A stretch of 37,595 nt of DNA from Rhodospirillaceae bacterium (lineage in GTDB: Bacteria; Pseudomonadota; Alphaproteobacteria; Rhodospirillales; Rhodospirillaceae): the NCBI GenBank assembly GCA_029245025.1, contig JAQWQC010000004.1, positions 1 to 37,595 of the forward strand, written 5' to 3'. The number at the start of each line of letters is the position of its first letter. Positions within the stretch are counted from its first letter, which is position 1. Both the position numbers and the translations under genes were made by a program. Shown here one piece after another: positions 22,892 to 32,266 of the stretch. The notes beneath the pieces were generated by a model that saw nothing but the letters and a program-made list of their open reading frames with translations, made no database searches and was not told where the DNA came from.

Positions 22892-25018
22892 TTACTGCGG
22901 CTGGACAGTCGTGAAGCTACAGCTTTCCTCTGATGGTGGGTGAGACAGAACTTTTTCATAAAGCAAACCCGCACGCTCGATCATCGGGTTGATGTCTAAA
23001 CCCAAAATCATTTCTTGATTGGCGAGATCAAGTGTCACTTCTGCATAGGCGGTCACATAATCATCTTTTGAGATATACCGCTCTGTGATGGCTGGTCGCG
23101 GGTCTCCTGTTGCATTGCGTTCTGTAACGGTTCTGGCAAAGGGGATGAAACTACCAAACCAGCGAGATAGGCGATTTGGGGCGCCAGTTTCTGCGTTTTG
23201 AGGATTCCACCCGGTGTGGGTGCCAAGAGGGACAGAAATGTCCGGTAATTGTATCCCAGCAATCTCGAGACCGTCTTCATTCGATGCAATGACCCGGGTA
23301 CCGTAGAGTGTACCGCGTGTCGGTGGAATTTTGTCGGCGATCCCCGTGTTTGGAAATTGTGTACCATGATCCAGGCTGGGTGGGCTCAATGGTCCCTCAG
23401 GAGTCCGCATGAAAGCGGCGTCTGGAAATGCCGTCCGATAAGCATCCGCAGGCACCAAAGTCCCATCTGAGAGCAGTGGATAGCGGCTTGCGGGTGGGGT
23501 GCGGTCTAAGGATACCCAGGCATCCAAATGGGACAGCAAGGCGCGGAGCACGGGGCGATGATCCAAGGGACTCCGGCAATGCACCAAAGACCCACGTAGC
23601 GCTGAAGTGCCGATGGCATGCTGCCCACCGGCAATGACGTACAGGCGAACAGACGGATCGGGAGGCACGTCGGTATTGCCAAGAGTGTCGGTGTGCACTA
23701 GAGAGGCAGAGCGCGCCCAATACTCAGTGGATGTGTTCACGATAAAAATGCGTGGCACAGATTTTAGAAGTCGTGCTTCTGCGAGCAAGCTACTTCGCTC
23801 TCCCGTAATCGTGTCAAACTGCTCTATGGTTGAAAACGGGAAAAAGTCTGTTGGGAAATCGAGTTCGATATCTGGACTAACGTGACGCGACGTCTGCGCA
23901 AATCTGAAATTAAAGCTACCCTTGCCTCCGCCGGCGCCGTCGATCATCACTCCATCGAATACCATTCGGCCTTGTTCGTCAACGTGAAGGCCGTCCAAAA
24001 TCATAGTGTTGAGCGCGCGTCCAGATTCCGAGTGACCATAGGCTAACGCCGCGATCGGAAGTGCCCCCCCCTGGGTAGTTAGAGGGTTTAGCGTTCCAGC
24101 AGTGTCGCGGCCTTCATATCGGAAGAACGAAAGAGCGTCGCGCAGTGCAGCTAATCCAAGACCAACGACTGGAGGATTGCGTGCCCCGTAGGTAAGTCGG
24201 TAGACGCGACCTGGCTCAAATCCCGCGTCTAAAGTGACCCAAGCCGGGTCTCGAAGCGTTTGGTCTCCATCCTCATTTGCGATTGAGCGGCCAAACCGCC
24301 ACGATTCACGAGGTAGCGGTTCATATGTATCGTCTCCGGCATCTCGAACGGACAGACGGTCGCTTTGTGAGGGCCAATTCGTAGGCGGATAGCCGATCGC
24401 ACCTAAACCAACGTGCCTGGCGCTGGTCATCGGTCTCAACGGAGCAATCTCTCCTATAACGCGACCAGTTATCGGGGACCCATCTTCTTCCGTGGCGATA
24501 GGAAGGTCGATAGTGAGGGTGTTGGCACGAGGTGCCACGTCCCAATTCCAGCCTGTCCACAGGACCGCATAGCCCTGTTCCATGAGAAAGCCATTGCCCA
24601 AATCTGCGCTGGTTCGAGCGCCTGTAAGGCCTAGTGCATCATTAAATCGACTAAGCGCGACAATATTCCCCCGATTTGTGACGTCATGGATAAGCCGCCC
24701 ATTGCCTCGTTCTGGATCAAGAGGCATGAGCAATACGAAATCACCAGTAAATGTGACACGTCCCCGATTGTCTTGGGGGGCGAGGCCTAAGTCGTGGATA
24801 GCGGTGTTGAATTCCGATTCGGGATCAACGGAGTAGTGCAGACGGCCGGAGATTCGAACGTAAGGCCCAACCAAACCAAAAGAAGCGCCATCTGCGACGA
24901 TGGTGCGCGTTTGAACTTCGACACGATCAACTGCTGCCCGGATAGAACGAGGTTCAATCGCGAGTGCTGCGAAGATTAGAACCGCAACGATTGAAATTGA
25001 CGATAAACCGCGATTCAC
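22892..25018 (-). CDS. secreted alpha/beta-hydrolase domain protein (about 700 residues)
   Basis: A 708-residue protein with an N-terminal signal peptide (about residues 1-28, hydrophobic IVAVLIFAALAI, likely cleavage near IRAA). It resembles the long alpha/beta-hydrolase domain proteins of environmental proteobacteria: VDRVEVQTRTIVADGASFGLVGPY at the start of the mature region, a central nucleophile elbow GHSESGRAL (Ser in GxSxG), and RLYVIAGGQHAIG near residue 460, where the catalytic His may sit. It is expected to be a periplasmic or extracellular esterase/hydrolase of unknown substrate. The gene is divergent from the glutathione transferase across an 87-bp region and convergent with the dihydroorotase gene. 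Confidence 0.8.
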   Translation of the reverse strand: MNRGLSSISIVAVLIFAALAIEPRSIRAAVDRVEVQTRTIVADGASFGLVGPYVRISGRLHYSVDPESEFNTAIHDLGLAPQDNRGRVTFTGDFVLLMPLDPERGNGRLIHDVTNRGNIVALSRFNDALGLTGARTSADLGNGFLMEQGYAVLWTGWNWDVAPRANTLTIDLPIATEEDGSPITGRVIGEIAPLRPMTSARHVGLGAIGYPPTNWPSQSDRLSVRDAGDDTYEPLPRESWRFGRSIANEDGDQTLRDPAWVTLDAGFEPGRVYRLTYGARNPPVVGLGLAALRDALSFFRYEGRDTAGTLNPLTTQGGALPIAALAYGHSESGRALNTMILDGLHVDEQGRMVFDGVMIDGAGGGKGSFNFRFAQTSRHVSPDIELDFPTDFFPFSTIEQFDTITGERSSLLAEARLLKSVPRIFIVNTSTEYWARSASLVHTDTLGNTDVPPDPSVRLYVIAGGQHAIGTSALRGSLVHCRSPLDHRPVLRALLSHLDAWVSLDRTPPASRYPLLSDGTLVPADAYRTAFPDAAFMRTPEGPLSPPSLDHGTQFPNTGIADKIPPTRGTLYGTRVIASNEDGLEIAGIQLPDISVPLGTHTGWNPQNAETGAPNRLSRWFGSFIPFARTVTERNATGDPRPAITERYISKDDYVTAYAEVTLDLANQEMILGLDINPMIERAGLLYEKVLSHPPSEESCSFTTVQPQ

Positions 25019-25105
25019 AGAATACTCCTCAGTCTCCCGCCAGATTAGAAATGGTTTATAGTCGACTGACGCAAAACGTCCAGCGCTGCAGAATTAAAGG
25101 TGATT

Positions 25106-25732
25106 ATGATCGATCTATACAGTGTTCCCACGACCAATGGCCAACGAGTCCACATTATGTTGGAAGAAACCGGGCTTTCCTATACGCCGCATGTTGTCGA
25201 CCTACCTGGCGGCAGGCACCTTGATCCCGAATTCTTGGCCAAGAACCCATTCGGCCGCGTGCCTGCTATCATCGATCGGGATGGGCCAAACGGATCTGAA
25301 GTGACCCTATTTGAAGGTCATGCAATCCTGTATTACCTCGCCGAGAAAAGCGGACAGTTTTATCCGGATGACCTGGCTGTTCGTGCAGAAATTCACACGT
25401 GGATGAGTGCCGTGTCGGCAAATATTGGTCCAGCGTTCTCGGCATTATTCTGGTTTAGAAACTTGGCGCCAGAGAAAAGCCAAATGACATTAGACCGCTA
25501 CGTTTCTGAAGCCCATCGCGGTTTGCGTGCGCTCGATACGCATCTTGAGGGACGTGACTTTGTTGCTGGTGATACTTATTCGATCGCTGATATTCACGCC
25601 TATCCGATTGCAGCAACCTCCATTAACAGCCTAGATGGAAGTATTGACGACTACCCAGAATTAAAGCGGTGGCGGGACAGTATCGCCGAGCGCGATGTGG
25701 TGAAACGCGGCATGGCACTGTTCGTTGACTAA
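25106..25732 (+). CDS. glutathione S-transferase family protein
   Basis: A 208-residue cytosolic glutathione transferase. I chose the ATG at 25106, which has AAAGGTG just upstream, over a GTG two codons earlier. The thioredoxin-like N-terminal domain has LYSVPTTNGQRVHIMLEETGL, NPFGRVPAIID (cis-Pro) and LFEGHAILYYLAEK (glutathione gamma-Glu binding, Glu then Gly/His rather than Glu-Ser). The all-helical C-terminal domain carries FVAGDTYSIADIHAYP, the N-capping motif. The substrate is unknown. It is transcribed away from the large hydrolase gene. Confidence 0.92.
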   Translation: MIDLYSVPTTNGQRVHIMLEETGLSYTPHVVDLPGGRHLDPEFLAKNPFGRVPAIIDRDGPNGSEVTLFEGHAILYYLAEKSGQFYPDDLAVRAEIHTWMSAVSANIGPAFSALFWFRNLAPEKSQMTLDRYVSEAHRGLRALDTHLEGRDFVAGDTYSIADIHAYPIAATSINSLDGSIDDYPELKRWRDSIAERDVVKRGMALFVD

Positions 25733-25822
25733 GAGGTCGTTGCCAGGCGTCAGCTAACAACCGCCTTGCCGCACGTTTGGCGGACATGGCTGCGTAGTTT
25801 GCTTTCTTCAGAAACGATTTGG

Positions 25823-25850
25823 TTTACTGATTGATCTGTCAGCATATACT
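25823..25850 (+). promoter_or_regulatory. candidate promoter for the acyl-CoA catabolic operon
   Basis: TTTACT (25823-25828) and TATACT (25845-25850) are 16 bp apart, about 60 bp before the ATG at 25910. No clear operator is seen in the 177-bp gap. Confidence 0.35.
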
Positions 25851-25909
25851 CGCGTTGCGCTGCTTTTTGACTTACGAGCTAATCATCATCCAGCTGGCGA
25901 AATTACAGA

Positions 25910-28030
25910 ATGAACAAACTCGTTAGTTATTCCGTAGAAGATGGCATTGCCATTCTCATGATCGATAATCCGCCAGTTAATGTCCTCTCTCAGCCGGTCC
26001 GCCAAGCCATACGCGAGATAATTACCGACGCTGGTAAAGATGATGATGTTCAGGCAGTTGTAATCGCATGCGGCGGACGCATATTCAGTGCAGGAGCGGA
26101 TATTCGTGAGTTCGATGCGCCACCCAAAGACCCTACGTTGCCGGCTCTAAATGACTTCATTGAGGCAAGTTCCAAGCCCGTCGTTGCCGCTCTACATGGA
26201 ATCGCCCTGGGAGGCGGCCTTGAACTGGCCATAAGCTGTCATTATCGCGTCGCGCTCGGCGGAACCCATGTCGGTCTGCCAGAAGTTCATCTCGGACTGA
26301 TTCCGGGAGCTGGCGGAACTCAGCGTCTCCCGCGCCTTATTGGCGCTTCTGCAGCTATAGAAGCCATAACAACCGGCCGCCACATACCAGCCAACGAAGC
26401 GCAAGAATTAGGAGCCTTAGACGAGGTTGTATCTGGTGGCCTACTTGCCGCCGGACTAGCCGCTGCACGCAAACTTGCTGATGAAGGAAACGTGCCTCGT
26501 ACATGCGACCGAAATGTCGACCCGTCACAACTGGAAGACGGTCTTTTTGCAAAAGCAAGAAAAGCATTAGCGAAGCGGCGTCGAGGTTTTAACGCGCCAC
26601 CTGCGTCTGTCGATGCGATTGAGTGGGCGTGTGCTTTGCCAATTGAAGAAGGGTTACTGAAAGAACGGGAACTCTCATCCAAACTCAAAGCATCCCTTCA
26701 GTCAAAAGCGCAACGGCATTTATTTTTTGCAGAACGGCTCGCTTTAAAGATTCCAGATATTCCCAAAGAGACCTCCCTTCTTAAGATTATAAACACTGGC
26801 GTTATTGGCGCGGGCACAATGGGGGCGGGGATCGCAATCTGTCTTCTGAACGCAGACTTGCCGGTCACTCTCGTCGAAACTAACCAGGGGGCGCTGGATC
26901 GGGGTCTGGCACGTATCGAAAAAACACTAGACCGCGATGTTCGACGCGGGCGTTTAAACGCTGATGTGCGGGACGCCCGTCTTGCACGATTGAATGGCGC
27001 TCTGACTCTCGAGGCTCTGAGTTCTGTCGATATTGTAGTGGAAGCCGTGTTTGAATCGATGCCCGTGAAGAAGAAAATATTCTTGGCATTGGATAGAATC
27101 TGCAAAGAGTCGGCAATTCTGGCAACCAACACCTCGACGCTGGATATCAATGATATTGCGGCTGTCACCAATTCACCTGAACGCGTAATCGGCACGCACT
27201 TCTTTTCTCCAGCCAATGTAATGAAACTTCTTGAAGTCGTCCGAGGGGAGAAATCAGCGAAGACCGTTGTGGCGACGACCATGCAACTGGGCTGCCGAAT
27301 TGGCAAAGTCCCGACCTTATCTGGCGTGGGGTACGGTTTTATCGGCAACCGAATGCTTGAAGACTATGTTCGCGAGTCTCAGATGTTATTGTTGGAAGGG
27401 GCTAGCCCGGCCCAGGTCGACAGTGCCCTGGAAAAATGGGGCATGGCGATGGGGCCGTGTGCCGTTATGGATCTCGCTGGGCAGGACGTCAGTTTCCTTA
27501 CACGCGATCAAAACCGGGACCTGCTTCCTTCTGACCCTCTCTATTGTGTGCCAGGCGATATCATGAATGCTAAAGGGCGTTTTGGTCAGAAGGCGGGCAA
27601 AGGGTTTTATTTGTACCCTGATGGTCGGGCGCGACAGGATGACCCAGATGCTCTAGACCTTATCAAAACGGCTGCGACGTCTTTGGGTGTTCAAAGTAGA
27701 CAGGGAATTTTTGATCAAGAAATCCTTGATCGTTGCCTACACGCCCTCATCAATCGCGGGGCGCAACTGTTGGATGACGGCATTGCGTTACGAGCCAGCG
27801 ACATCGACGTTGTGTGGTCTGCGGGATACGGTTTTCCGGCATATCGAGGTGGCCCTATGTTCTATGCAGATTCAGTCGGCTTAGACGTTGTTGTCGAATC
27901 ATTCGACGCCCTGGCGAACAAGTTCGGGAATGACTACGGGTATTGGACGCCAGCACCATTGCTGGTCAATCTCGCTAAAACTGGTAAGACTTTTGCACAG
28001 TATGATGCGGAAAATAGGGAAGGGGCTTGA
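25910..28030 (+). CDS. bifunctional enoyl-CoA hydratase / 3-hydroxyacyl-CoA dehydrogenase (FadB/FadJ-like)
   Basis: A 706-residue two-step beta-oxidation enzyme. Residues about 1-190 are the crotonase fold: FSAGADIREF, the oxyanion-hole ALHGIALGGGLELAISCHYRVA and LPEVHLGLIPGAGGTQRLPRLIG with catalytic Glu. After a linker the NAD-binding domain begins at VIGAGTMGAGIAICLLNADLPVTLVE (about 297-322), followed by ATNTSTLDI and GTHFFSPANVMKLLEVVRG (catalytic His and downstream Glu region). Two C-terminal HADH domains end around 695 (GYGFPAYRGGPMFYAD). The order hydratase-dehydrogenase matches FadB/FadJ and peroxisomal bifunctional enzymes. It opens an operon with an SDR and an acyl-CoA dehydrogenase. 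Confidence 0.95.
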   Translation: MNKLVSYSVEDGIAILMIDNPPVNVLSQPVRQAIREIITDAGKDDDVQAVVIACGGRIFSAGADIREFDAPPKDPTLPALNDFIEASSKPVVAALHGIALGGGLELAISCHYRVALGGTHVGLPEVHLGLIPGAGGTQRLPRLIGASAAIEAITTGRHIPANEAQELGALDEVVSGGLLAAGLAAARKLADEGNVPRTCDRNVDPSQLEDGLFAKARKALAKRRRGFNAPPASVDAIEWACALPIEEGLLKERELSSKLKASLQSKAQRHLFFAERLALKIPDIPKETSLLKIINTGVIGAGTMGAGIAICLLNADLPVTLVETNQGALDRGLARIEKTLDRDVRRGRLNADVRDARLARLNGALTLEALSSVDIVVEAVFESMPVKKKIFLALDRICKESAILATNTSTLDINDIAAVTNSPERVIGTHFFSPANVMKLLEVVRGEKSAKTVVATTMQLGCRIGKVPTLSGVGYGFIGNRMLEDYVRESQMLLLEGASPAQVDSALEKWGMAMGPCAVMDLAGQDVSFLTRDQNRDLLPSDPLYCVPGDIMNAKGRFGQKAGKGFYLYPDGRARQDDPDALDLIKTAATSLGVQSRQGIFDQEILDRCLHALINRGAQLLDDGIALRASDIDVVWSAGYGFPAYRGGPMFYADSVGLDVVVESFDALANKFGNDYGYWTPAPLLVNLAKTGKTFAQYDAENREGA

Positions 28031-28032
28031 CC

Positions 28033-28800
28033 ATGGATCACTTTGATCTATCGGGGACAGTCGCGGTTGTCACAGGCTCATCACGCGGAATTGGCCGGGC
28101 TATTGCCCGAACTCTTGCCAGTGCCGGTGCAAAAGTAACAGTGACCAGTCGCAAGATTGAAGCGTGTGAGGCTGTCGCGTCTGAGATCATCGCTGATGGG
28201 GGTAAAGCCATCGCTGTCGCTTGTAATGTGTCCGACAAAGTGCAGGTCAGCAATTTGGTTAGGGAGACCCAGGCTCAGCATGGACCTGTTGATATTTTGG
28301 TCTGCAATGCGGCAACGAATCCTACCTATGGCCCCATGGCAGATCTTGATGACAGAGCCGTTGAAAAAATATTCACAACAAATGTTCAGGGTCCAGCTTG
28401 GTTGATCAATCTTGTGGCCCCGCAGATGGCCGAAAGTGGTGGCGGGGCGATTATTCTCCTGTCATCCATTGCCGGGTTAACTGGGAGTAAGAACTTGGGC
28501 GCCTATGCGGTTTCAAAGGCGGCTGACGCCCAACTTGCTCGCAACTATGCTGTTGAACTTGGGGCTCAAAACATTCGGGTAAATGCCATCTCACCCGGGC
28601 TTATTCGGACGGATTTCGCCCGTGCCCTGTGGGAAGGGGAAGATGGCCAGGCCTTTGCTGCGCGCACACCGCTGGGGCGTTTAGGTGAGCCGGAAGATAT
28701 TGCCGGTGTGGCGTCTTTTCTGGCCTCAGATGCGGCCCGATTTATAACGGGCCAGGTTATTGTCGTAGACGGCGGCGCTTTGATTGCTGATCCGTTTTAG
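28033..28800 (+). CDS. short-chain dehydrogenase/reductase (FabG-like)
   Basis: A 255-residue classical SDR, two nt after the previous stop. I use the ATG at 28033; an in-frame TTG overlaps the upstream stop. The NAD(P)-binding motif VVTGSSRGIGRAIA is at about 12-25, the NNAG-equivalent is CNAATN, and the catalytic Ser and YxxxK are in ILLSSIAG and YAVSKAADAQL. ISPGLIRTDF and the C-terminal ITGQVIVVDGG are typical of FabG-like enzymes. The operon suggests it acts on a hydroxyacyl-CoA or a related alcohol in fatty-acid catabolism; a role in fatty-acid synthesis is less likely here. Confidence 0.93.
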   Translation: MDHFDLSGTVAVVTGSSRGIGRAIARTLASAGAKVTVTSRKIEACEAVASEIIADGGKAIAVACNVSDKVQVSNLVRETQAQHGPVDILVCNAATNPTYGPMADLDDRAVEKIFTTNVQGPAWLINLVAPQMAESGGGAIILLSSIAGLTGSKNLGAYAVSKAADAQLARNYAVELGAQNIRVNAISPGLIRTDFARALWEGEDGQAFAARTPLGRLGEPEDIAGVASFLASDAARFITGQVIVVDGGALIADPF

Positions 28801-28814
28801 TCGGCAACTCTCTT

Positions 28815-30614
28815 ATGTCAGACACTTTCATTCCGCGTCGCGACCTTGCGTTTCTGCTCTATGAGGTCTTAACGGTTGAGTCTCTTTTTGAGACGGACCG
28901 ATACGCCAGCCATGACCATACTGTATTCGAAGCTGTGCTCGATACCGCAGAGACGATTGCCCGTGATCATTTTGCACCGCACGCCGCTGTCGTAGATGAA
29001 CAGGAGCCAGAATTCGATGGCGCAGAGGTGCGCCTCATCCCAGACGTAAAAGCGGCGCTCGATTCTTATGTGGGCGCTGGGCTTATGGGCGCCACATTCG
29101 ATATAGAGATCGGAGGTATGCAGCTGCCCGTAGTTGTCGGTCAGGCCTGCCAGGCTATTTTCTCTGCTGCGAATATTTCCACTACAGCCTATCCATTTCT
29201 CACTATCGGCGCTGGGAATTTATTGGCGGCTTTTGGGTCCGACGAACAAAAGGAAAAGTTCCTCACGCCTATGGTAGAGGGTCGGTTTTTTGGCACTATG
29301 TGTCTATCCGAACCTCAGGCTGGATCGTCGCTGACTGATATTTCTACTCGCGCCGAACCTACAGATGATGGGTACTACCGAATCACCGGATCTAAGATGT
29401 GGATCTCGGGCGGTGATCACACCCTATCTGAGAATATTATTCACATGGTGCTGGCAAAAATTCCGGGTAGCCCATCGGGCGTGAAGGGAATCTCTCTTTT
29501 TGTCGTCCCTAAATATCGTCCCGAAAACGATGGAACGGTCGGCGAAAACAATAATATTGTGCTTGCTGGCCTTAATCACAAAATGGGATATCGTGGAACG
29601 GTTAACGCGCTGCTGAACTTTGGTGAGTCTGGTGAAACGCAAGGCTTTCTGGTTGGCGAACCTCACCAGGGCCTCACTTATATGTTTCATATGATGAATG
29701 AAGCGCGGATCGGTGTCGGTCTTGGAGCTGTTGCGCTCGGATACGCTGGTTACAGCGCAAGCCTGGCCTATGCCAAAGAGCGGCCTCAAGGGCGTCATCC
29801 GGATGACAACGCGCCAGATAATCAGCCTGTAATGATCGTCGAACATGCTGATGTTAGACGACTGTTAATCTCACAAAAGGTGGCGGTTGAGGGTGCGTTA
29901 GCCTTAGTTTTGTATTGCGCACGACTGGTGGACGAGAAAAAAACGGCAAAAAGCGATGCCGAAAAGAAAAGATTGAGCCTGCTTCTAGATATCCTTACGC
30001 CCATTACAAAGTCATGGCCGTCTGAGTTTTGCCTCGAAGCCAATAAGCACGCCATTCAAGTGCTCGGCGGTTACGGCTACACCCGGGATTACCCGGTGGA
30101 GCGACTGTATAGGGACAATCGTCTGAACCTGATCCACGAAGGTACTCACGGTATTCACGGTCTTGATCTTTTGGGTCGCAAGGTCGTGATGGAAAATGGT
30201 GCTGCATTTGACGCACTTCAGAATGAAATGCGATCGACTATCGCAAGCGCTGCTGCAGAAGCGTCGCTACAGCATTATGCTGCCGCTCTCGCGACTGCAA
30301 TTGATCGCATAAACGATGTGACTCACAAGTTGGTAGCAGCACGAGAAGAGAATATTCGGCAGGCGTTGGCGGACGCGACCTTATATCTCGATACTCTTGG
30401 GCATTTGGTAATTGCTTGGATGTGGCTCAAACAGGCTTTGTCCGCTACGGAAGCGAAACCTGACGCTCAAGGGGACGATATCGAGTTTTACGCCGGCAAG
30501 TTGGCGGCCTGCCAATTTTTCTTTCGGCGCGAACTCCCAAAACTCCACAGCAATGCAGATTTGCTATCCGTCATGGATGATACAGCTCTCACCATATCCA
30601 CTGACGCTCTCTAA
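28815..30614 (+). CDS. acyl-CoA dehydrogenase (long, about 600 residues)
   Basis: A 599-residue FAD-dependent acyl-CoA dehydrogenase, 14 nt after the SDR gene. FGTMCLSEPQAGSSLTDISTRA and YRITGSKMWISGGDH are the FAD and substrate-binding blocks. LGGYGYTRDYPVERLYRDNRLNLIHEGTHGIHGLDLLGRK carries the expected C-terminal catalytic region, and a further roughly 120-residue extension follows, as in the 600-residue class (FadE-like or DmdC-like). It introduces the alpha-beta double bond in acyl-CoA. With the bifunctional enzyme upstream and a thiolase nearby it completes a beta-oxidation set. Confidence 0.94.
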   Translation: MSDTFIPRRDLAFLLYEVLTVESLFETDRYASHDHTVFEAVLDTAETIARDHFAPHAAVVDEQEPEFDGAEVRLIPDVKAALDSYVGAGLMGATFDIEIGGMQLPVVVGQACQAIFSAANISTTAYPFLTIGAGNLLAAFGSDEQKEKFLTPMVEGRFFGTMCLSEPQAGSSLTDISTRAEPTDDGYYRITGSKMWISGGDHTLSENIIHMVLAKIPGSPSGVKGISLFVVPKYRPENDGTVGENNNIVLAGLNHKMGYRGTVNALLNFGESGETQGFLVGEPHQGLTYMFHMMNEARIGVGLGAVALGYAGYSASLAYAKERPQGRHPDDNAPDNQPVMIVEHADVRRLLISQKVAVEGALALVLYCARLVDEKKTAKSDAEKKRLSLLLDILTPITKSWPSEFCLEANKHAIQVLGGYGYTRDYPVERLYRDNRLNLIHEGTHGIHGLDLLGRKVVMENGAAFDALQNEMRSTIASAAAEASLQHYAAALATAIDRINDVTHKLVAAREENIRQALADATLYLDTLGHLVIAWMWLKQALSATEAKPDAQGDDIEFYAGKLAACQFFFRRELPKLHSNADLLSVMDDTALTISTDAL

Positions 30615-30728
30615 TTCTTCTGCTCAGCGATAAGCAAGTGTTAGCGTTTCTGTGGTGTGTAGGATGTGAGCATGAAAACGTCTATGCATGGCTTTTATCT
30701 GATGCTGCCATCGGGTCAGCATCGTTAT

Positions 30729-30755
30729 CCTGGATCCTCTTAGTCCTAGGTTTTT
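30729..30755 (+). terminator. weak terminator-like hairpin downstream of the acyl-CoA dehydrogenase
   Basis: CCTGGA (30729-30734) pairs with TCC(T)AGG (30744-30750) with one bulged T, followed by TTTTT (30751-30755). The stem is short. The whole 30615-30913 gap (299 bp) otherwise shows only a small GGTTTG/CAAACC inverted repeat near 30808-30822 and no convincing gene or promoter. Confidence 0.35.
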
Positions 30756-30913
30756 ATCCGTTGTATATTCGCTCTTAAGAACGACGTTATGGCAATATTG
30801 GGTTTGCCGCAAACCGCGTAGTAGCCGTATTTTTGTCTGTTATCTCGACTCATGGGCCGTAAATCGTCAGAGTTGTGTTAACAGCTATCGCGTTTAATTG
30901 TTCGGAGGGACCT

Positions 30914-32266
30914 GTGAGCTTTAAGAAACGCATTATATTCTTTATTATCGGTGTTGGGTTGCCATTCCTCACGTATAGCCTTTTTTATGGCATTGAATCC
31001 AATGCCCAAACCCCTGTTGAGAACGACCGCATTTTAGTGGCGGTTAAAGAATGGATCTCAGGCAGGTATGATAGTTCCGACCAGTATCAGCGCGATATTG
31101 ATATGGGCGTGGCTGATCATCTTCAGCACCGGCTCATGTATCAACTATTTGCTCCTGTCGACGTATCGTTTGCCGAAGGCGTGCTTGTCTACCAACAGTC
31201 GTCAATGGATGGATCGGAAGACCCAGACTGGATTACCCGTCGTGGGCTTCTTCAATTTTATGTCAACGAGGAGACCGGACAGGTCCATCAACGCGAGTTG
31301 GATTTCAAAGACGCTGACAACGTTTTCAATGTTCATCGCGACCCAGAATTTCTTGCTGGGCTAACACTCGAGGATTTCACCTGGCGGGAGAACTGTGATT
31401 TCAAGTTAACAATGAGCCCAGATGGTCAGTCGATTTCTGGGCCGATGGATTTAGGAATGTGTCGAATGGAAATGCCCGGCGGCGGGGAGATGGTCGCTGA
31501 GGACAAAATTCATATCACACCCGATGAATATTGGTTCCTAGGCCGCTATCTCGACAAGGACGGGGCCGTCGTGTGGGGAACCGAGAGCGATGAACTGAAC
31601 AAGCTTAAACGGGTGAGCAGCATAGAAGATAAAGATTCATCTAACGTTCTGGTGTTTGGTGGGACACGGGCTACGGGTTTGGAGATCATCAAACTTCTTG
31701 CCGCACGTGGCCAACCGGTGACAGCTTTCGTACGTCCAACGTCAGATGTATCAGCGCTAGAAGAACTCGGTGTAACGATGTTCGTCGGAGATGCGTTACA
31801 AGCGGACTCCGTTATGGCAGCATTTGAAAGCGATTACTTTGGGTCCGTTATCAGTTCACTTGGCAGTACGCGAGGAGATAGTCCTGTCGATGATATTGGA
31901 ACTATCAACGTCGCAGAAGCGGCAAAGGCGACCGGGGTCGATCGGATTCTCATGGTGAGTTCTATTGGGGCCGGTGACAGCAAAGACGCTTTGCCGTTCT
32001 ATGTGCGCTGGATTTTGGGATCAGCACTTGAACGCAAGACGACCGCGGAGAGCCACCTTATTGCCAGCGGCCTCGACTACACAATTATCCGACCGGGCGG
32101 TTTAGGCACAGGACCTGCGACGGAAACCGGCTTTCTGGTTGAGGGCAGCGAGCGGTTTGAGTTTGGCCAGATTCCACGGGCCGAGGTTGCGCGGCTCCTC
32201 ATCGAGGCCTTTGACGACCCGGACACTGAGCGCAAGATTTACCACGCGATCGAGGCGGCTGATTAA
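30914..32266 (+). CDS. secreted fusion of CpcT/CpeT-like domain and BVR-B-like NAD(P)-binding domain
   Basis: A 450-residue protein. I choose the GTG at 30914, preceded by GGAGG at 5 nt, over an earlier GTG at 30875. Residues 1-32 are a signal peptide or anchor (KKR then IIFFIIGVGLPFLTYSLFY, possible cleavage after SNA). Residues about 38-237 match the CpcT/CpeT chromophore-lyase family: EWISGRYDSSDQ, VLVYQQ, then NCDFKLTMSPDG, CRMEM and DKDGAVVWG in the family order. Residues 243-450 form a Rossmann domain with VLVFGGTRATGLEI, VTAFVRP, VGDALQADSV, SSLGSTRG, GVDRILMVSS and YTIIRPGG, resembling biliverdin reductase B/NmrA-type SDRs. No phycobiliprotein genes are nearby. The stop overlaps the convergent thiolase stop (TTAA, 32263-32266). 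A role in tetrapyrrole binding or reduction is inference. Confidence 0.82.
   Translation: MSFKKRIIFFIIGVGLPFLTYSLFYGIESNAQTPVENDRILVAVKEWISGRYDSSDQYQRDIDMGVADHLQHRLMYQLFAPVDVSFAEGVLVYQQSSMDGSEDPDWITRRGLLQFYVNEETGQVHQRELDFKDADNVFNVHRDPEFLAGLTLEDFTWRENCDFKLTMSPDGQSISGPMDLGMCRMEMPGGGEMVAEDKIHITPDEYWFLGRYLDKDGAVVWGTESDELNKLKRVSSIEDKDSSNVLVFGGTRATGLEIIKLLAARGQPVTAFVRPTSDVSALEELGVTMFVGDALQADSVMAAFESDYFGSVISSLGSTRGDSPVDDIGTINVAEAAKATGVDRILMVSSIGAGDSKDALPFYVRWILGSALERKTTAESHLIASGLDYTIIRPGGLGTGPATETGFLVEGSERFEFGQIPRAEVARLLIEAFDDPDTERKIYHAIEAAD

Noticed and set aside
26698-27348. 216-codon minus-strand frame inside the hydratase/dehydrogenase gene
   Set aside because: Antisense shadow of a well-conserved gene; very rich in Arg, Ser and Thr, with no motif.
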